64,000 nt of DNA from assembly GCA_035048485.1 (NCBI GenBank), contig CM068581.1, positions 2,886,430 to 2,950,429 of the forward strand. Direction: 5' to 3'. Each line of letters opens with the position of its first letter. Within the stretch, counting starts at the first letter, position 1. Below the pieces are notes generated by a model. The model was not told the origin of the DNA, did no database searches, and saw only the letters and a list, made by a program, of their open reading frames with translations. The DNA comes from Pteria penguin. Lineage: Eukaryota; Mollusca; Bivalvia; Pterioida; Pteriidae. Below are positions 1-13,527 of this stretch, piece after piece. The translations under genes and the position numbers were made by a program.

Positions 1-607
1 TATTATGTCAAATTTAGTATAGTCAAAACTGTAAGAATGTTAGTTTGTTTGAATCCCTGAGATAATAATAAAATGCAACATTCCTGTCGATTACACATGG
101 AACATATACAATTTAATTAAACTAATGATTTACTCTGAATGGTGTTGCTGGTAAGTTGCATTCCACACGATTCATTTGAATAACGTGGATAGAATTTTAA
201 AAATAAAATGTGTTGAACAGTAAAGATACATAATATATGTAGAAACATATAGCTTACCATTTAGGAAACATTTCAAAACAAAATGGTCATATATATCGGT
301 CTTTTTATCCCGTTTATGACCTTTCGTAGAAAAGTAACATCCCGATATTTGTAATATTTGGAGAAACGATATTTACAAATATAAATGAACATCATGTTTA
401 TGTGTTCAGTAAACAAGGCTTCATCATTTTATTGCATGTGTGATCTTAGTTTTCAATGGAGATCCTAATGACTTTATATTAAACATTTGATTTTCTTACT
501 ATTAAAGCGCTAAAATATTTCCTTCTACAGTAAGTCCTAAATGTAGTCTTCCGTATGCAGCATAGATTAACACGTGTTTACAACAATTGTTATTTTTCAT
601 TTGTCAG
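1..607 (+). other. Intron, left copy of a duplicated segment
   Basis: AT-rich non-coding sequence that closely matches 10811-11412, so it is the left end of a segmental duplication and not unique intron. It ends in the T-rich acceptor TTTGTCAG before the exon at 608. No exon, RNA gene or promoter was recognised inside it. Confidence 0.7.
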
Positions 608-670
608 GTCTTGATATCTGTTCCTTAACAGCATCTCAAGTTTATCGAAACCATACAGATACCCACATGA
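608..670 (+). CDS. Linker exon 1 (63 nt) preceding Ig unit 1
   Basis: Candidate short exon with acceptor TTTGTCAG ending at 607 and donor GTAAGT at 671. Read as two leading bases, 20 codons and one trailing base, it is phase 1-1 like every Ig exon downstream. The peptide starts L-D-I-C-S-L-T-A and ends D-T-H-M. An identical short exon with the same splice sites sits at 11413-11475 before the second Ig unit. The D-x-C start resembles the first residues of the D8C exon at 40153 (D-P-C-S-S), so it may be a relic of such a module; that is inference. It is too short to recognise as a domain on its own. Confidence 0.6.
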
Positions 671-1837
671 GTAAGTCGATCTTACTATGCTTGTTATTTG
701 TTTGTTTACCGTTACATTTATTTACAAGTATAAAGAAAACGAGCTGAACTTAAAATAATTTAAATCTTTTTGTGTAGAAAATTTTGTCCGAGATATCACA
801 ACTCCTGTTAGCATTTAATCTACTCTTCATTTTTGTCACCAGTGTCTTGAGTTTTGTTTTCTTTACAATTACTTATTGATCATTATCGTCATCATCATCA
901 TCGTCGTCGTTGTTGTTATTGTTGGTGTTGTTGTTTTAATTGTTGTGATTTAAAACAGTACTTTCTTTTTATTTCTTTTAATTAATACGTTAGATATATC
1001 TTAGTTACGTCATAGAAACTGCCATTTTGGATTTGTTAACCAGGATGTAGGTTAGAATTTCCCTCATTTACTTCTTAATTAATAGATGTAAACAAGACGT
1101 CTTAACGGCTTGTAAAGACATAGGGGGTTCAATTTTCGAAAAAAAACCCTGTAGTATGAGGATTATTGAATTCGATTTTCCAGAATAAAAACATCGGATG
1201 GTTGCTGTGCAACACGATTTTGTTAGAAAAATATGTGCTTGCACAGAACAGGTTCTGACCTTTTCAAATATTTCATAGTAAAATATATATACATAAGACC
1301 ATAAGAAATTACTTCGAAACGTTATTCTATCTAAAACAACAAGTTATCCGTGCTCTACTAGTCGGTTTGCGTGCTCATATTCTTGATCCGTAGGAGTCCC
1401 GACTAAGTAAGAGGGAACGAGGCTCAAGATCCTGTTTTCTCTCAAGAGTTCTTAAGTTACATAGTTTGAAGATGACCGTGTTTTGAGTAACTAATCATGT
1501 TCAATACATTTTCTTCGTATTGAAGAAAATATTGATCCAATAATTTTTCTCTCATTCGGTATAAAATAAAAATAAATATACCCAGTCACAAAATGTAAAA
1601 TCATTTTCTATTTACAATCAGAATCGGCTTCCCTTATAAGGAGAGGCAAGAATTCAAAAATAAAAAAGAGTGTTACCCTATACATTTGTATAGGTGTTAT
1701 ATGGGTAAATTAGAATAATTTGATTTATTTACTTTTCTTTGCCTTCGATGGATTTTGTCATTTATTTCAGCTTGATTTCTTGCATTTTTTCAGGATTGAT
1801 GTCCTATCTTAATTATGAAAATATTATTAAACTATAG
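671..1837 (+). other. Intron between linker 1 and Ig-a1
   Basis: Non-coding. It contains a GTTGTTGTT/TCATCATCA simple tract near 890-940 and a fragment of retroelement family C tail in antisense near 1290-1445. The whole intron has a counterpart at 11476-13527, where an additional family C tail is inserted. No gene is seen. Confidence 0.6.
1290..1445 (-). mobile_element. Retroelement family C 3' tail fragment
   Basis: Matches the tail found complete at 44100-44260 in the opposite orientation, including the segment reading GGAGTCCCGACTAAG and the conserved GTGCTCT box. Related fragments lie at 3010-3150 and 12465-12665. It is short, without coding sequence, and forms part of the duplicated segment. 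Confidence 0.55.
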
Positions 1838-2092
1838 TTATGAAACACTCCCAAGGTTCATCAATTCCTATAGTGCTAGAAGGATCACGGTTCTATGTAA
1901 CATGTTACGCCTACTGCAGTCCCAGATGTAGTAAATATCGTTGGTATTACTCAGAAGAGAAGCAGGAAACACAGACTCTGTCAACAATTATTGATTACAC
2001 AATGGATTACACCAAAGCTGGTGACATTTACTGCGAATCCTGGAATGAATGCTTTGACAGACATAGTATAGCTTTGTCATTGGATGTTGTAT
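1838..2092 (+). CDS. Ig-domain exon a1 (unit 1)
   Basis: Single-exon Ig domain of about 85 residues, phase 1-1 (acceptor ACTATAG ending 1837, donor GTAAGT at 2093). The B-strand Cys lies in V-T-C-Y-A-Y-C-S-P-R-C, followed by the C-strand Trp in K-Y-R-W-Y-Y. The F-strand Cys lies in I-Y-C-E-S-W-N-E-C-F. There are therefore three extra cysteines besides the canonical pair. The pattern [YF]-C-x-x-W-[ND]-[ED]-C marks subtype a, shared with the exons at 13528 and 32898. The ATG at 1840 is an internal Met just inside the exon, not a translation start: the frame enters from a splice acceptor two bases upstream. It differs from the 13528 exon at only three residues. Extracellular binding or adhesion is the usual role of such domains, but the ligand is unknown. 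Confidence 0.85.
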
Positions 2093-3008
2093 GTAAGTTT
2101 ATTGATAAGGAATATGGGTATGCCATTTGCATGAATTGAATATTAATACACCAATGTATAGAATCATTTATGAAAAAGTACCAAAATGTAACTTCACAAT
2201 GTAAGGGATATTCAGGGAGGAAGCAGAATTTGGTGACATGGAGAAGTATCTAATACAGGTTTGTCTATTCTTGCGCCGAAGATATACAGATCCCGTGTTT
2301 TGCTCAAGTGAGCTTTTCTGATAGCACACTGTCCGTCCGCTTTCATAGTATTAATTTCCTTTTCGGAACCTCTCCATTTGACAATATTTGGTAGGGATAA
2401 ATATTCGCGGTATCCTAACAGGTGTTGTTTTTGGCCAGTTCATCAAGGGGTAGATCCAGCCCTATATGGTACCCTACTTTGACAAGCTTCTTTAGACCGG
2501 CTGTTCAATTAACTAACCCAATGGGTGTCCAAAGAAGTGTTTTGTTTTCCATTCTTTTTCTGAAATAAGATGTTTGTCTGGCAGTTTTCAAGATTTGCGT
2601 TGCAACCGATTTAAAATTTTAAAAAAGAAGGTATACCATAAGTATATCATATTAAATATTGATACACTTCTTGTTTAGATTGTTTTGCACCATTCAGTAA
2701 GTCATATTGGAAAACTCTTACTCTTTTCCACACAATTTGTGTTATAGTCATGATTCATTCAATATATAGAGAGAAACAATGGAGTATTTACTTACCAACT
2801 TTTATTAAGAAAAAGAAAATATCCTTTTCAAGGGTGTTTGACGGTTTATATCAAAATTGAGTTTACTGGACTTTTTTGTGAGTTATTGCCTTATTTGAGC
2901 CGAAGACTCAAGTAATCTTTTATGATAGTGCACAGTCCGTCGCCCCACCTCGTCACTATGATCTATCTCTTAACTTTTGAGTCCTTCAATATGTCCTATG
3001 GATTTTAT
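2093..3008 (+). other. Intron sequence, right part of the duplicated segment
   Basis: Matches 13783-14440 with indels, for example the stretch near 2200-2300 against 13900-14000 and the stretch near 2750-2990 against 14150-14430. About 230 bases near 2410-2640 lack a close partner. No exon or RNA gene is seen. Confidence 0.55.
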
Positions 3009-3239
3009 AGTAAAATATATATATTTAGGACCGTAAGAAATTTCTTTGAAACATTATTCTATCTAAAACAACAAATTATCCGTGCTCTGCTCGTCGGTTT
3101 ACATGCTCATATTCTTGATCCGTAGGAGTCCCGACTAAGTATGCTGCATAAATTATTATTATTATTACGGTCATAAAAACATAAATACGTAAGGTATTGT
3201 AAAACACATAATGATATAAAAATATATGCGACATCAACA

Positions 3240-3931
3240 TGATAAACCGTGCTCTGCCAGTCTGAAAGCGAGCTAAGAACCTAGATCTGCAGGAGTCCCG
3301 ACTAACAGTCAGAGGGGACGAGTTTCAGGACCATGTCTCCTCTGAAAGAGGTTTGGACAAGGCCGTCATATAGGCCCCACCGCCCTGTTAGTCAGCGTGC
3401 AACGTTCAAGTAAAAGTCAGCGTAATCCTGTAGAGAGGCCAAATACAAGACCTATAGTCTTTTTGATGATCTCAATGTCATATTGTCTATTGAGAAGACG
3501 TTTGACTATTTTATTACATGATGAAATAACGTTATCGGAGCCTTTCACTTTCCGTAGTTTATATACGAGATCACTGTAAAAATTAGGATGGGCAATTCCA
3601 TTGAATACATAGTGTTGAAAAGAAATATTTCCAAATTTATATAGAAGTTCTGAATAAGATCTGAAGAATTTGCCGAATGTTTTTCTTAGCTTGTGATATC
3701 TGTAACCCTGAATTAAAAGTTTAGTAGTAATTTGTAATTTCGTTTATGAATGTCCAAAACATCGGCGCAGCCTCTGACATATCCAACTAATTGAGATATA
3801 TAGATACCATATGATGGGAGTCGAGGGACATCGCCATCCATGTAAGGAAAATTTACAATAGGAAATCCAAAATCCTCACGTTTATCATAAATATTATTAT
3901 ATATTAGGTGGTTGATTATTTTGATGTTCAA
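3240..3931 (-). mobile_element. Retroelement family C, truncated RT C-terminus plus tail, antisense
   Basis: On the minus strand the frame from 3931 contains Y-D-K-R-E-D-F-G-F-P-I-V-N-F-P, then P-S-Y-G-I-Y-I-S-Q-L-V. This is the C-terminal part of a reverse-transcriptase polyprotein also present at 43650-44120. The frame breaks near 3713 and the homologous downstream residues continue in other frames to about 3400. The tail (3240-3400) carries the conserved GGAGTCCCGACTAAC box. It is 5'-truncated and inactivated. A Penelope-like or related non-LTR origin is possible but not decided. Confidence 0.7.
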
Positions 3932-5434
3932 ATCTAAGAAAAGTGTAGATTTATCTCAAATTTTAATTTTATTCAATTTGAGGTCTGGTGGATATATTTC
4001 TAATATAAATTGTTCGAATTCAGGGTTGTCGATAACCAAAATGTTATCCAGATATCTGCAAGTAAGAACCAGTCTTCAAGAGAACCATGCAAAATATGAA
4101 GATTCGTCCAAATGGATGTTCAGAGATACATTTTCTTATATTTATTATTGTGATCTATGTTGAAAATGCTTTGCAAAAATATATGAACAAATCATATTGG
4201 CTTCTATCTATAGTAACGGTCAATATTGTAGATATAGGAAAATAGGCTTAAAATTGCTTTAAAAAGGATATTTTTCAACATTAAATAATATAATATCATG
4301 GCATTAAATTCGATTTTATTCACTATCAGTAATTGATTCATCATTTTATCTTCAATTCAGTAAGACAACTTATATACCATATTGTACCATTTAGCACTAG
4401 GTGGCGCTTTTGTAGGACATACCTAGAGATTCTTAATTTTTGTTTCTATTTTTAGACTCGCAAGGATTCTATCAGAGAGAATAATTTCCCCCCGAAAATA
4501 TTTTATTTATTTAGTGCACATATTTTTCTACAATATTTTAGAAATCGTTGCCAAATACATATAAATCATACAACTAACCATACAAAAATCCACCAGGTGG
4601 TCAAAAATATTAGAAAAAAAAAAAAAAAAAATGGGTACATACTGAGCAATTTCATCTATATTGTTTTAAAATAATAGATATGATAATATACTACAAACTG
4701 AAAAAATGGAAATGTTTTCACTTCATTTTTACCCATACTTTCTTAACTATCCGGCTTTTTATTTAAATATAAAGACAGAGTATAGACATATATTTGAGTC
4801 ATCTCCCGTGTGTGTAGGAGCTCTCTTTGCTGGAGACAAATATAAGTATCAGACGAACTAAAAACGAAAGTTCACAAAGTTATTATGAACTAACTTTTGA
4901 AAAGTGTACGCTTTATAATCGTCTGTAGTTACTTTTATACATAAAGACCGATTTCTTATACTTTTTTCCTCTGAAGAGGTCCGTCCATTTTCCTCAATGC
5001 ATTTTTTGCCTTTTGAAATCTTGAGAGGCAAAAGCTTCAATATCTTCCAGCAGCGGATCCAAGATTTCCAAAAAGGGGAGGACGACCACATATGAAAGGA
5101 AAATATTAGCCAAAATACTCGGCTATTTTCGGTGCCAAATCTCATACTTGTGGCAAAAAAAGGGGATGGGGAGGCTCCCACCCCTATACATCCAACTTAG
5201 GTCATAATCATATGACGTCGTAACAATCACAAAGTGCGGGTGTATGTTGACGTTATTGTAGTTGCGATATTCCGTATTGGCGTATATATCAGTGAGAAGA
5301 TGACCCCTATTGATGTCAAGATCAGTCAGTTATTACCAGGACAATATGAAATAACTCACATAATTCACAAATTACACTTAAAATGCAATATGTATGATGC
5401 ACACACACACATCCACAAAAATATATGAATATAT

Positions 5435-5440
<6 letters not shown>
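3932..5440 (+). other. Non-coding intron sequence
   Basis: AT-rich sequence with an A-run at 4615-4631. The ORFs present on both strands are short and show no domain. The 107-residue minus-strand frame at 4858-5181 has no recognisable motif. Nothing here supports an exon of the gene. Confidence 0.5.
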
Positions 5441-5936
<496 letters not shown>

Positions 5937-6254
5937 GTTTTACCGTGAAGTGAAACCATTCTTTGATACGGATAAGGTACAAATTCAAGAGGGTGGAAGG
6001 CGATTCTTAATAAATTTGATAGTAGTTGACACATCTTTACGACATCATTTCCTTTAAGTACCCATTTTACATTATATATACTGAAAGTTAAATGAGGCAT
6101 TGATCAATAACATGAATAACTGCACACTTAAACACCTCCATTCTAAGAGAGTGTGAATATCAATGAAAAGGTAGATGTCAATAAAGGTGTATATACATGT
6201 ACATAACAACAACAATAATAATAATTATAATAATAGTGCTTTATACCTTTACAG

Positions 6255-6515
6255 ATACAGCAATATCAGTCTCGCCAAAAGAGCAGGTAATCCATATGAT
6301 GGAAGGGGAAGAATTTGAGATGAATGTGTCTGCAGTATGCCATCCCTCCTGTCGCTGGCTACGCCTGTATAATCCTTATGCAGGATATGATGATTTCTAT
6401 AAATATCAGTTCACATATAGAGAGACATTACACGAGAGACACAATGGAACCTGGTACTGGAGACTAAATAATGGTTACGATAACCAGTATCAATATTTTC
6501 AATTATGTGTTCATG
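6255..6515 (+). CDS. Ig-domain exon b1 (unit 1), lacking both canonical cysteines
   Basis: Phase 1-1 exon of 261 nt (acceptor CCTTTACAG ending 6254, donor GTGAGT at 6516). It aligns with subtype b (20003, 34989, 35921). The B-strand position reads N-V-S-A-V-C-H-P-S-C, so the canonical Cys is Val while the two downstream extra Cys remain. The F-strand position reads T-W-Y-W-R-L-N-N, with Trp in place of Cys. The domain therefore cannot form the standard intrasheet disulfide. The C-terminal edge (Q-Y-Q-Y-F-Q-L) matches the G strand of the 20003 exon. The frame is open and splice sites are intact, so it looks functional and not decayed. Confidence 0.82.
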
Positions 6516-7039
6516 GTGAGTAGAAAACGAGCCTGTGTTAATTCTACCTTAATATCTTTGGTGTTCACAGAGGCACCACACAATCGCATAGTAACGCAAC
6601 ACCTTATATCAAATATTCCAGCGGAGAGTTTTATCACAAGAGCACAGATACAGATGGGTGCAGTGTTAACATAACATGCACGTTAACGCGAAAAGCGGTC
6701 ACGAGGACTGCTTTAGCACACGTGCTAGGACTGCTCGACCGAACGGGCGTGCGCTCCTCGTGTTAACGCGGGAGTGAATTTACGTTAACGCAATTTATTC
6801 CTGCGTGTGCTCGGTCTAGTCACACGTTCACATGTCTTTATTTTGTTATTATGTATGCAGTACGGATGGAGAAAATAAAATGGATCTAATTAAATTAGCG
6901 CGAATGTCGCCATAAACACATGTATTAAATGTAATGTTAAAATGACACCCTGGGTTAAGGATTTTATATGTAATATAACAAAGGAAATTATCGCGAAGAC
7001 ATGCAATAAGGTATTTATGAAAACACTTCGTCAGTTTAT

Positions 7040-7312
7040 ACTACCTACCTCGACTTCTCCATATATAAATACATATGGAATTTACACGATCTGACTCTTT
7101 CTACTGGGTATATGTGACGGGTGTTGCTAGCAAACAGGAGATGCTCACTCTCCCCGGTCACCTGATCTCACTCCATTACAGGGGTTCACATATGCTCTTC
7201 AAGTAGACATATTTTGTTATTTTCAATTTGTTTTTCATTTTCACTGATTTTGTATGTCCTCTGGTTTTATGATTTTTGGACTTGTGCTTTGGATTTATCC
7301 ATCATCTCTACA
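7040..7312 (+). mobile_element. Retroelement family A 3' tail nested in the inverted-repeat element
   Basis: Nearly identical to the 3' tails at 31565-31848, 17645-17920 and 52265-52556, including CTCCCCGG-CACCTGATCTC-type sequence and the end at ATCCATCATCT. Comparison with 28560-29631 shows clean interruption of the element after CAGTTTATA. This makes the retroelement insertion younger than the inverted-repeat element. Confidence 0.75.
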
Positions 7313-7555
7313 TGATTACTTTCTAATCTCATTTATTTATTTATTTTTAATTAGTTTATTTGTGTATTTATTTCTTATTTGTTTATTCATTTATAACTAC
7401 TTTATTCATGAATTTACATGTATTTCTTTTTTTGTGTATTAATTATTATTATTTCTGATTAAGCTATTTTCTGTAATATATGAATATAATAATTGTCATT
7501 ATTGTCATTATTTTTATTAATCTTTATTTCATTATTATTACTGTTATCCTTATTA

Positions 7556-7558
7556 TTA

Positions 7559-7635
<77 letters not shown>
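7556..7635 (+). repeat. (ATT)n microsatellite
   Basis: About 26 uninterrupted ATT units inside the inverted-repeat element. The copy at 28560 has a short imperfect ATT/AAT region at the corresponding place, so the tract expanded after the copies separated. Confidence 0.9.
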
Positions 7636-8042
7636 TCCTAACATTAGAATAAACTACATTAAAATAAATATTCGGAAATTGCGTTCAATATTTTTTAAAA
7701 GTCATCCCTTAACTCCGAAGGGTATATTAAATTATAAGTATTTTACTTACACATTAATGTGTTTTGATATCTAAATATACCATGTATATATCGATTCTTT
7801 TCAAATCCTTCTATATGAACATCTTAATACAAGTTTTAAGTTGTAAGCAAGCGAACGTGGTTGTTAAGCACGTTCACGCGGCAGTCAAGCGCGTTAACGC
7901 AGCAGTTAAGCGCGTTCACGCGGTCTCGAAATTAAGTTCACGTGAAAATCTGCGTTAACGAGAAAAACAAACTTCACACGTCAACGCGACGTTCACATTA
8001 TGTTATGTTAGGACTATACCTCACTGTACTACTATTGATGAA

Positions 8043-9434
<1,392 letters not shown>

Positions 9435-9632
9435 CTAAACCAACTTCAACAGAAGAGAGAATGCAAACTCAGGAATACTCAACATTTATATTATTTACAA
9501 TATGGCAAAAATAAACCCAGCAATGGACATGATATACGAAATATCACATTTAACGGAATAAATCATAACAATACAATATCGAGCAGAAATATTGCATAAT
9601 ATTCTAAAGTAATTGTATTATGTTTGTTTCAG

Positions 9633-9899
9633 TTGTTCCCAGAGCGCACTATCTGATACCAAAAGTTCACAATATAACGCTAGAAGCCAGCCAATGTAAA
9701 TCACTAGGACCTATACGTTATATGGGAGACTGTACTCCTTACTGTACATATGTGTGGATTAAAGATGATCAGGAGATTTCCCTAGGGAACACATTGTACA
9801 AGTCCTTCATCAGTAGCCAGGATGCAGGGAGTTACTACTGCATGGCCTATAACAGAGCTGGCAATGTTACTTCAGAAGTCTTCATTGTTACAGTCACAG
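9633..9899 (+). CDS. Ig-domain exon c1 (unit 1), relocated cysteine
   Basis: Phase 1-1 exon of 267 nt (acceptor TTTGTTTCAG ending 9632, donor GTTAGT at 9900). Subtype c. The B-strand position reads P-I-R-Y-M-G-D-C-T-P-Y-C, so Tyr replaces the canonical Cys. A Cys has appeared ten residues earlier, in E-A-S-Q-C-K-S-L. The C-strand Trp (Y-V-W-I-K-D-D) is present, and the F strand is classical: D-A-G-S-Y-Y-C-M-A-Y-N. The 20694 exon has the same Cys arrangement, while the 36332 exon keeps the canonical Cys. The relocated Cys may pair with the F-strand Cys or with the C-x3-C pair; that is inference. Possible N-glycosylation sites (N-I-T, N-V-T) flank the fold. Confidence 0.88.
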
Positions 9900-10030
9900 G
9901 TTAGTATTATTATTTCGTCAAAAAGCAAGCTGGTATAGCAGTATATTCTATCTTAATACATTTAATGCATTATCAAAATAACACAGATAAAGATATCGGA
10001 TAAACTGAATATACATGTTACACATTTCAG

Positions 10031-10309
10031 TAGAAACATATCATATTATACTTGAAGGAGATGATGTACTCCTCAGACCAAATACCTCTGTATATCGATT
10101 GAGAGCTGGTGAAGAGTTTGGTCCGATACTGTGTAGTATACCATCTGATGGCAATGATAATACAACACAATGGACAACACCACAGAATATGAAAATTGGG
10201 AGTATCCTACACATCAAGAATATCACTCAGTCAGATTACGGAACCTACAGTTGTTACAGAAACAACAATAACAACCAAGGTTGCCCGAGTATTACTGTCC
10301 AGCTTTTGA
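10031..10309 (+). CDS. Ig-domain exon d1 (unit 1)
   Basis: Phase 1-1 exon of 279 nt (acceptor CACATTTCAG ending 10030, donor GTAAGT at 10310), only 131 bp after the previous exon. Subtype d. B-strand Cys in P-I-L-C-S-I, C-strand W-T-T-P-Q-N, and F strand S-D-Y-G-T-Y-S-C-Y-R. A run of Asn follows, then an extra Cys (Q-G-C-P-S). Unlike its relatives it lacks the C-x3-C pair after strand B and carries a short S-D-G-N-D-N insertion there. The W-[TNS]-T-P motif after the C strand is shared with the exons at 26447 and 39390 and defines the subtype. Confidence 0.87.
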
Positions 10310-10810
10310 GTAAGTAATAAATTTTGATTTATTTCCTTTGGGAGTAGTGTAGATTTTTTCGGACCGTTCTCATTTCCACTTGTAATACTTGAATGAATTT
10401 CTCATAGATATACAGATGTTACACGGATCAATAATATCCGACATTGAACATGGAAACTTATGTTTGAAAGTAAACAACAAAGAGGTACCAAAGGGTTTAC
10501 AATATCTAGATGTCCATGGACTAAAGGGACAGTATCGTGTATAGTGTCATATTTAGCCAAATGCGAACCCCATATAAATTGAGGTGAGATCAGGTGCCCG
10601 GGAGGAGTAAGCGTCCCCTATTTGCATGCAACACCCGTCACAAAAGTCCTGCAACAAATTTTCAGGTCGAGAAAGTAAATTCATAAAGACATACGAGCAG
10701 ATGAAGGAGACAAGAACGATAAGTCAAGTTATCCTATTCACGGTATGAAATACCATTGAGCCGAAAGTCCGGCGTCGGAAATGTACGTCGACAAATATCG
10801 GTATATATAC
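10310..10810 (-). mobile_element. Retroelement family B tail, antisense
   Basis: From about 10480 to 10750 the minus strand matches the tail family at 33560-33780 and 38330-38570, with GGGCACCTGATCTCACC-type sequence and a ACGGGTGTTGC box. It has no intact ORF. The remaining bases up to 10810 are ordinary intron; the duplicated segment begins right after. Confidence 0.55.
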
Positions 10811-11412
10811 ATATTATGTCAAATTTAGTATAGTCAAAAGACTGTTAGTTTGTATGAATCCCTGAGATAATAATAAAATGCAACATTCCTGTCGATTACA
10901 CATGAAACATATACAATTTAATTAAACTAATGATTTACTCTGAATGGTCTTGCTGGTAAGTTGCATTCCACACGATTCATTTGAATAACGTGGATAGAAT
11001 TTTAAAAATAAAAAGTGTTGAACAGTAAAGATACATGATATATGTAGAAACATATAGCTTACCATTTAGGAAACATTTCAAAACAAAATGGTCATATATA
11101 TCGGTCTTTTTATCCCGTTTATGACCTTTCGTAGAAAAGTAACATCCCGATATTTGTAATATTTGGAGAAACGATATTTACAAATATAAATGAACATCAT
11201 GTTTATGTGTTCAGTAAACAAGATTTCATCATTTTATTGCATGTGTGATCTTAGTTTTCAATGGAGATCCTAATGACTTTATATTAAACATTTGATTTTC
11301 CTACTATTAAAGCGCTAAAATATTTCCTTCTACAGTAAGTCCTAAATGTAGTCTTCCGTATGCAGCATAGATTAACACGTGTTTACAACAATTGTTATTT
11401 TTCATTTGTCAG

Positions 11413-11475
11413 GTCTTGATATCTGTTCCTTAACAGCATCTCAAGTTTATCGAAACCATACAGATACCCACATGA
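11413..11475 (+). CDS. Linker exon 2 (63 nt) preceding Ig unit 2
   Basis: Same length, splice signals (TTTGTCAG acceptor, GTAAGT donor at 11476) and coding sequence as the exon at 608-670. Conservation through the duplication shows no decay, but the duplication is recent enough that this says little about selection. Phase 1-1, so it can be included or skipped without shifting frame. Confidence 0.58.
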
Positions 11476-12839
11476 GTAAGTCGATCTTACTATGCTTGTT
11501 ATTTGTTTGTTTACTGTTGCATTTACATGTAAGTACAAACAAAACGAGCTGAACTTAAAAAAATCTATATCTCTTATGTAGAAAATTTGGTCCGAGATAT
11601 AAACTTCACATCTCCTGTTAGCATTTAATCTACACTTCTTCTTTTTTTATCACTGTTTTGAGTTTTGTTTTCTTACCTATTAGTTATTGATCATCATCAT
11701 CATCATCTTCGTCGTCGTCCTCGTCGTTGTTGTTATTGTTGGTGTTGTTGTTTTATTTGTTTTGCTTCAAAACAGCACTTACCTTTTGTTTCTTTTAATT
11801 AATGCATCTCATTTCAAGCTAATTCTTTCGTCAGATATACCTCTAATCTTCTTAATCTTCCCTCTTTTGAATGGTTGTTAAAATGACTTCCAACAGGTAA
11901 ATGCATTTTGTTGGTGATAATACACGACCTACGATTATTCACTCTCAAGATGAGTGCATCCTGTTTCCTACACATTTATTACACGTGCCGAGTGGTATCA
12001 GCATGCACTGTTTTTGTGTTACTAAAAGTAATACAAAGTGATCTACTCATGTACTGTGACGGAAGTTTTAAAAACCGAAATGATAATGGGACAAAATTTG
12101 TGCCGTTTGTTGGTGCAGTAAGTAAATGAACAGGTCATCATATCAGCGCGGTGTGGCACTGGATGTGATTGTTGTACGTTTGCAAAAATATAGCATTATG
12201 AGACAGGTATTAGTTATGTCGTAGAAGCTGCCATTTTGGATTTGTTTACCAGGATGTAGGTTATGGATTTCCCTCATTTATTTCTATAAATTTAAATAAG
12301 ACGTCTTAAATGACTGTAAAGTCAGGAGCTTCAATTATCGAAAACACCCCATAGTATGCGGATTATTTTATTAGGTTTTCATGAGTAAAAACATCGGATG
12401 GATGCTGTGCAACACAATTTTGTTAGAAAAATATGTGCTTGCGCAGAACAAGTTCTGACTTTTCTAAATATTTTATAGTAAAATATATATATTTAAGGCC
12501 GTACGAAATTACTTTGAAACCTTATTCTATCTAAAACAACAAGTCATCCGTGCTCTGCCCGTCGGTTTATGAGCTCATATTCTTGATTAGTCCCGATTAC
12601 GTAAGAGGGAACAAGGCTTAAGACTGTTTTCTCTCAAGAGGTTCTCAAGTTATATAGTTTGAAGATGACTGTGTTTTGAGTAATTAATAATGCTCAATAC
12701 ATTTTCTTTGTATTGAAGAATATATTGATCAAATAATTTTTCTCTCAATCGGTATAAAATAAAAATAAAAATATACAATCAGAATCGGCTTCCCCAACAA
12801 GGAGAGACAAAAATTCAAAAATAAATAAGAGTATAATTT

Positions 12840-13385
12840 CATGTGTTATAGATTTTCATGACCTCTCTCCTTGAGAAATTGAATTTTGCTGATCTTTTAG
12901 TTTACAATAGGATTGCGACTGAATAAGTTTAAAGGATATACATACATAGAAGACATTTGACAAAGCTGTATGACAAAAATGACCAAGTACATGTACATGC
13001 ACACGAATCATACATATACATATACTTATTATTATTCTATAATTTTTTCGTGTGCAATAAATTTTAGGACCTCTCTCCTTGAGAAACCTGTTGATCCTTG
13101 TTCTCTAAATGGAGGATTATTTATAAATTTTTAAATGTGTGTCCTTTAATTGTGTTGCTTTTGCGGTAAGTGGAAAGGTGGGCGCCCGTAAACCGGTTAA
13201 CCACACCAATTGAGTGACGTTTGTGACTTCAATTGACCGTCCTAAGTCGGTATCGTAACCGCAGCACAATCCGATATTTTTGTAATGTCGTTCTGTGTAT
13301 ATTATGTTATTGTAATTTTTTGTGTGCAGGTCCTTGGTGATTTGTGTCATACAGCTTTGTCAGATGTCTTCTGTTTTCTCTTCTA
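12840..13385 (+). mobile_element. Retroelement family C distal 3' tail insertion
   Basis: Contains the conserved family C blocks: the TGGAGGATTATTTATAAA block, AAACCGGTTAACCACAC, GACCGTCCTAAGTCGG and CAGGTCCTTGGTGATTTGTG. Equivalent blocks occur at 44340-44640 and 47590-47900. It is absent at the matching place in the left duplicate (before 1838), so it inserted after the duplication or was lost from copy 1. Confidence 0.65.
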
Positions 13386-13527
13386 TACATGTGTATAGGT
13401 GTTATATGGGCAATTTAAAATAATTTAATTATATTTGCTTTTCTTTGCCTTCGATGGATTTTGTCATTTATATCAGCTTGATTTCTTAAATTTTGTCTGG
13501 ATTGACTATAATATTATAATATTATAG

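Larger units (their letters stand above)
6651..8026 (+). mobile_element. Tc1/mariner-type non-autonomous inverted-repeat element, copy 1 (with nested insertion)
   Basis: Flanked by TA on both sides (6649-6650, 8027-8028). The termini are CAGATGGGTGCAG at the left and the complement of CAGTGAGGTATAG at the right, followed by shared subterminal TAACATAACAT. Both ends carry repeated GCGTTAACGC/GCGTTCACGC motifs (6680-6800 and 7850-7990). The same element, inverted, lies at 28560-29631. It has no transposase ORF. TA target duplication and CAGT-like ends are typical of Tc1/mariner-derived MITEs; the superfamily call rests on that alone. A retroelement tail (7040-7312) is inserted inside it, so its 1,376 bp exceed the 1,072 bp of copy 2. 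Confidence 0.75.

Noticed and set aside
1840..1842. ATG as a translation start for a small Ig protein
   Set aside because: No signal peptide follows, and the frame enters from a phase-1 acceptor two bases upstream exactly as in the other Ig exons.
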